A stretch of DNA of 35,214 nucleotides from Alphaproteobacteria bacterium (lineage in GTDB: Bacteria > Pseudomonadota > Alphaproteobacteria > Micavibrionales > Micavibrionaceae), in NCBI GenBank assembly GCA_018000295.1, contig JAGNKE010000027.1, forward strand, positions 1 to 35,214, read 5' to 3'. The position numbers and the translations under genes are program-made. The stretch's first letter is position 1, and the number at the start of each line of letters is the position of its first letter. The notes below the pieces were generated by a model that saw only the letters and a list, made by a program, of their open reading frames with translations, did no database searches and was not told the origin of the DNA. Of this stretch, positions 31,597 to 35,214 are shown in pieces.

Positions 31597-33945
31597 ATGT
31601 TATGGTTTTCTATGGGTTGGCAATCAGTAAGTGATAGGGCTGTTGGCACTGAGTACGAAGCGTCTTCTAAAGAACTGGTTCAAAAAGTCGAGACGCAACT
31701 TCAGGCCATAGAGAGATTTCTTGAGGAATCGCGGCAAAGCGCTGCGTCCGATCCACATCTGGGCGCAATGCGCGCTGACATTGAAAAAACCTATAATCAG
31801 GCAAGGCAAAGCCTGGCCTATCTTGGCGATCAGAGTAACACAGGACAAATCAGCACCTTCCAGCAGATGGGTGGCTTAGCTTCTGTTTCAGAAGGCCTTT
31901 CACGCGTAGTGAGCCCCGATGATATGCAGGGAAGAACCGCAATCAACGACTATCAACGCGCACTCGATGTCCCTAATGAAGACGAAGCCAAGGCCATCAC
32001 CGATCCAGAAGCGCTCAAAGCCTATATCTCCGAGCGCCGGACAGGATTTGCCAACAGGGTTGATGAGTTCACAACCGAAGCATCCCTCAACGCTCGCTTC
32101 GCTGAAGCCTCAACCGAGCACTTAAAATCCCGCGCCAACCCCGCCTACACGCCTGATCCCGCCCGCTCCTTCGAGGCAATCGCAGGAGAGGGTGCAGCCG
32201 GAAAGCGGATGGTCAGCCTAAACAACCGCAGCGGCAGCGTCGTCAGCCTTGATCCGGTCGACAAAGACGCTTTGGCGATGTACGGCGCGCTCGACGCTCT
32301 AAAGCGCACCGCGCCCTCCAGCCTCGACACGATAAGCCCGGCGCTTCGCGATGAAATCGCCGAAATCAACATGAACGTAGTCGGCCGCGCCTATGCCGGA
32401 AAATACGGACCGACCTTTGCACTGCAATCCGGACAAGACAAAATCATAGAGGCCGGCCCGGACAATATTAACAATCCCCGAACGGCATACGCAATCGGAA
32501 GGTCGGCAGGAGGAACCTACAACCCCCTCGACCCTATCATGAAACATAATGCCCAAGGCGACGTAACCCCGGAAAATAAGATGCCGGGGAACACATACAA
32601 TCAATACAGCCAGTTCGCAACGCAGGGCCTCAGCGCACAAAATGACCAACTTCCCGAGCGCAACGCCGCCCTTTTGGATCGTATGCAGAGCAGCGGCGGC
32701 GAGCGAGTGCCATCCGCCGATATATATAAATCACTTGGTCTCAACCCCAGCGGCCCAGATTTCTCGGCGCCTCCGATAGAGACAAGCCGCAGAATTCAGG
32801 AAACCATTAGCGACCTCGACAGTAAAGTATCTTTGCTGGAACAAGTGGTCGCCAACCCGACAGGCGCTGACATTCAGAAAATTTTAGCCGAACGGGGCAT
32901 GACAGTTGACAGCCTGCTGGTTGATCTTAAGAAACAGGTCGGCCAAAACCCCTATCAGGGGACAGCAAACGCTGAAGCTTTTCAGAGATCGTATGACGCA
33001 GCCAATATCGACCGGCGTGTAGAGTCTTTGCTGGGAGTGCCTATAGACCAATCACAGAATACACGCTTTAACACTTCTCCGGCTTTACAGGCGCTCAGCC
33101 GCAACTTCGAACACTTCCACCCGACGCCCCCGAACCAGACGTCTGTGCCGCAGACACGGGACGGCGCCAATCAGCTGGGAGAAGCGCTTGAAGCCAGAGG
33201 CGGCGCGATTGTCATGGACAACCATCTCAGGCCTGAAGCGGTTAACTTCCTGCGTGACAGCTTGCCCGAAATCGCCAGCCGGGGATCGGCGAAAATCTTG
33301 ATCGAAAACGCCGACAACACTAGAACAGTGGAAGCAGGCGGGTTGGTCATGCTCAACCAGAACAACCCTCTCGAACAGTACTACGCAACCGGCGACGCCT
33401 CTCACCTGCAGGGTCTAAAATCCTCATACACCGCGCATCTGGAAAATATCGCCGAAAGACGGGCTCTAACGCCCGCAGAACAAATTCAACTCGGACAACT
33501 GCGGGAACGCGACGCGGCAACCATCAACCTGATCGAGGAAGCCTATACGCAACACGGGATCAAATGCGAATTCCTCGGCGGACCACAGGAAGGCAAGGTT
33601 ATGGAGAATTACGGCCTGGAAGCCCGCGGGGTAAGCACTGATTTCGGATGGGACCAGCAAATCAGGGACGCCAGAAAAGAAGTAGACAATGTTATTGTCT
33701 TCGGCGGCGGCAACCATTTTGCCGAAGACTTGTCCGGCCGCGTTTCAAGCGGGCGCAAACTTCTTGATGAATCGCTCGGTTATCCTACTTTTTCCGCCGG
33801 AGACACACAGGGCCGCTTCAAAGGCAATTACCATGTTGATCCCGGCTCCGGCGACCGCTGGATATCCACTCCCGAAACGCCGACAGCACCAAAACCATCC
33901 CCGACAGCCGAGTTTGAACTGCGCGCCGCACCGGGCATAAAATAA
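31597..33945 (+). CDS. Large unknown protein with a ChaN/TIKI-like C-terminal region, effector-like
   Basis: 782 residues, no signal peptide or clear membrane helix. The N-terminal half is helical, polar and Ser/Asn/Gln-rich, with coiled-coil-like stretches (residues about 20-70 and 400-450). The C-terminal region from about 520 looks like a folded domain: IVMDNHLRPEAVNFLRDSLP (His543), ILIENAD (Glu570), LEQYYATGD, and VIVFGGGNHFAEDL (His707). The order H, E, then GGG-x-H near the end resembles ChaN/TIKI/TraB-like domains found in secreted bacterial effectors; this is a weak motif-level inference. The gene separates the L,D-transpeptidase from a duplicate of its 3' end. Confidence 0.7.
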   Translation: MLWFSMGWQSVSDRAVGTEYEASSKELVQKVETQLQAIERFLEESRQSAASDPHLGAMRADIEKTYNQARQSLAYLGDQSNTGQISTFQQMGGLASVSEGLSRVVSPDDMQGRTAINDYQRALDVPNEDEAKAITDPEALKAYISERRTGFANRVDEFTTEASLNARFAEASTEHLKSRANPAYTPDPARSFEAIAGEGAAGKRMVSLNNRSGSVVSLDPVDKDALAMYGALDALKRTAPSSLDTISPALRDEIAEINMNVVGRAYAGKYGPTFALQSGQDKIIEAGPDNINNPRTAYAIGRSAGGTYNPLDPIMKHNAQGDVTPENKMPGNTYNQYSQFATQGLSAQNDQLPERNAALLDRMQSSGGERVPSADIYKSLGLNPSGPDFSAPPIETSRRIQETISDLDSKVSLLEQVVANPTGADIQKILAERGMTVDSLLVDLKKQVGQNPYQGTANAEAFQRSYDAANIDRRVESLLGVPIDQSQNTRFNTSPALQALSRNFEHFHPTPPNQTSVPQTRDGANQLGEALEARGGAIVMDNHLRPEAVNFLRDSLPEIASRGSAKILIENADNTRTVEAGGLVMLNQNNPLEQYYATGDASHLQGLKSSYTAHLENIAERRALTPAEQIQLGQLRERDAATINLIEEAYTQHGIKCEFLGGPQEGKVMENYGLEARGVSTDFGWDQQIRDARKEVDNVIVFGGGNHFAEDLSGRVSSGRKLLDESLGYPTFSAGDTQGRFKGNYHVDPGSGDRWISTPETPTAPKPSPTAEFELRAAPGIK

Positions 33946-33987
33946 CCGCGCAAAAACAAACATCATAAATCGGATGCAAATGGTGCC

Positions 33988-34183
33988 CGGCGGGCAGGCC
34001 TCCCTCCCCGTCCACATCTTCCCCTTCCGCATGACGGAGGAAAATATGAAGGCGCATGAGGGGGATAAATGGATGAACTTCTGGAAAAACCTGAAGGAAA
34101 GCTACGATCTCTTTGAACTGACGGGAGAACCTCCGACCGCGGAGCCGCAGGGCGAGAGTTATGGGTTTAGGGGGAGGATTTGA
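33988..34183 (+). pseudogene. Orphan 3' end of an L,D-transpeptidase gene, repeat unit B
   Basis: It encodes GGQASLPVHIFPFRMTEENM and the rest of the C-terminus to GRI-stop, matching the last 65 codons of the intact gene at 30795-31532. The catalytic part is absent. A short in-frame ATG at 33974 exists, but a 69-residue product would lack the active site, so this is a remnant. It stands right after the 782-codon gene and 11 bp before the convergent gene that ends at 34195. Divergence from unit A (about 20%) shows that it is not a fresh duplication or came from a different donor allele. Confidence 0.8.
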
Positions 34184-34194
34184 AAAGCCAAGAG

Positions 34195-35088
34195 TTATGG
34201 CTTCACAGTACACTTGAAATATTGCTTACCTAGCCCCTCCTCGGGCGGCTCATAATCAAAAGGCCCTTTTTGCATAAAAGGAGCTAGACCATAGAAAATT
34301 ATAGAATGATTTCGCCCCGCCAGAGCGGCTATGGACTGCTTGAGATATGCCTGTTCCTCGCCAGCATAGCCATCATACTGTGAAAACCTGTAAACCAGTA
34401 CTTCATCGGAATAACCCCGGACCAAACCGAGCTGCTTAAGGAACGTCTCCCTGATATCCTTGTCCGAACAGAAATATCTTTGAATCCGGTCAAACTGCTC
34501 TTGTTTGTCGTTGTAGGATTCCAGAAGAACTCGGACCGGCAAGTCCAGAAAATATCTGTCAAAATCGTTGTATTGAGCCTTCTTATTCTTTTGCACCACC
34601 CTCAAATAGGTATCGATTTCCCCAGCCGCCCAGTCAACGACAGGATCATCTTCATATTGAGCGCCATAGGCTAAATAAATCGCAATCTCCGGCCAAGTTC
34701 GGTAATCTACGGGCCTCAACTCGTGAGCCTCTGGCTTGTAATACTCGTCATAACTGTACAGAGGCATATTTGGATCAAATTTAGTTTCTACAAAACGATG
34801 AGTGTAGTTGTAATACAAACCAAACAAAAATTTAGGCCACCATTTCCTCAGTTCCGGATCGTTTTGCCATCTTCTTTTCTCGTAATCCCCCGGCACTTGA
34901 TTAACTGCCAGAGCTGCCCCTAAAAATGCTGCGGCATCTCTCTCCGACCCTGTATTCATAATCTCGTAAGCATGGGCCTTGAGAATTTCCAGTGCCTCGT
35001 GATAGCGGCCATATTGCGAATAATAGCGCACAACCGCCGCAAGAATGACGGGAGATTGCCCCGGCTTTTTCAGCAAATTATTAAAAAA
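34195..35088 (-). pseudogene. TPR-like protein gene, 5' end removed by the right IS copy
   Basis: The frame runs from the IS border (35088) to the stop at 34195, about 297 codons, and continues open into the IS without a native start. The visible N-terminal part (PVILAAVVRYYSQYGRYHEALEILKAHA) looks like a tetratricopeptide repeat helix pair. The rest is Tyr-, Asp- and Trp-rich (ELRKWWPKFLFGLYYNYTH, YSDEVLVYRFSQYDGYAGEE) with no assigned family. A TTG at 35076 could restart translation, but truncation by the IS is the simpler reading. Confidence 0.65.
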
Positions 35089-35214
35089 GGGGCTGTACCA
35101 GATAACTAGCCCATATATACCTTAATCCATTGTTTAATTTGTTTTAATTGCGCTTTCGGAGACGGGTTATTAAATCTCCATTCGCACTCCTTCAAAAATA
35201 GCGGAAAATGCTTT
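35089..35214 (-). mobile_element. IS1595-family (IS1016-like) element, 3' end, second copy
   Basis: Reverse complement of the left end of the window, identical over the roughly 125 bases shared. The outer repeat begins GGGGCTGTACCAGATAAC at 35089. The transposase frame enters at 35213 and stops at 35106-35108. Both copies point their transposase 3' ends toward the window interior. Confidence 0.82.
35106..35213 (-). pseudogene. IS1595-family transposase, C-terminal 35 residues (cut by window edge)
   Basis: Same reading as the left copy with one more codon visible (KHFPLFLKECEWRFN to KVYMG-stop). The body of the gene, including all catalytic residues, lies beyond the window edge, so its integrity cannot be judged. 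Confidence 0.75.

Overview
The window looks like chromosomal DNA of an alphaproteobacterium of moderate GC. The evidence is gene content and order: a tight SPOR protein-nagZ-scpA-scpB-tatA-tatB-tatC run, erpA next to dgt and xthA, a tiny basic gene feeding into dcd and murA, and a DUF2336 protein. A predatory or free-living lineage such as Micavibrionales or a Rhodospirillales-like group is possible, but I cannot fix the order from sequence alone. No rRNA, CRISPR array, prophage or plasmid replication gene is visible. One tRNA-Thr is present.

Both ends carry the same roughly 125-bp sequence in inverted orientation. It is the 3' end of an IS1595-family (IS1016-like) transposase gene plus the terminal inverted repeat. 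The stretch is therefore bounded by two convergent IS copies, which are either real flanking copies or contig breaks at a repeat. The gene just inside the right copy (34195-35088) has lost its 5' end.

Layout. 126-5180: accessory and housekeeping mix (DUF1579 protein, small Cys-rich secreted protein, TetR regulator with a palindromic operator, DUF2336, GST, a frameshifted AT-rich membrane protein). 5183-12990: minus-strand core block for division and chromosome segregation (ZapE, ScpAB), protein export (TatABC with an extra membrane gene inside), peptidoglycan recycling (NagZ), septal peptidoglycan binding (SPOR) and dNTP control (dGTPase). 13000-17570: erpA region, where the promoter and first codons of erpA are repeated three times with foreign small genes between the copies, followed by lipoproteins, a GNAT protein and xthA. 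17580-25930: accessory membrane, lipoprotein and enzyme genes (MgtC/DUF4010, an atypical alpha/beta hydrolase, an Asp/Glu racemase, a VOC protein, a DUF1648 protein, a tandem pair of unknown paralogs). 25990-31530: tRNA-Thr, a dienelactone-hydrolase-like lipoprotein, a receiver protein, then dcd-murA and an L,D-transpeptidase. 31597-33945: one 782-codon unknown gene inserted behind the L,D-transpeptidase, followed by a diverged duplicate of that gene's 3' end.

The most unusual theme is that conserved gene ends are duplicated around cargo genes. This occurs at the 5' end of erpA (two cargo genes) and at the 3' end of the L,D-transpeptidase (one large effector-like gene). In both cases an intact core gene survives next to scar copies of its own end. 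No recombinase is encoded nearby, so the mechanism (homologous capture, gene-end restoration or successive duplication) is open.
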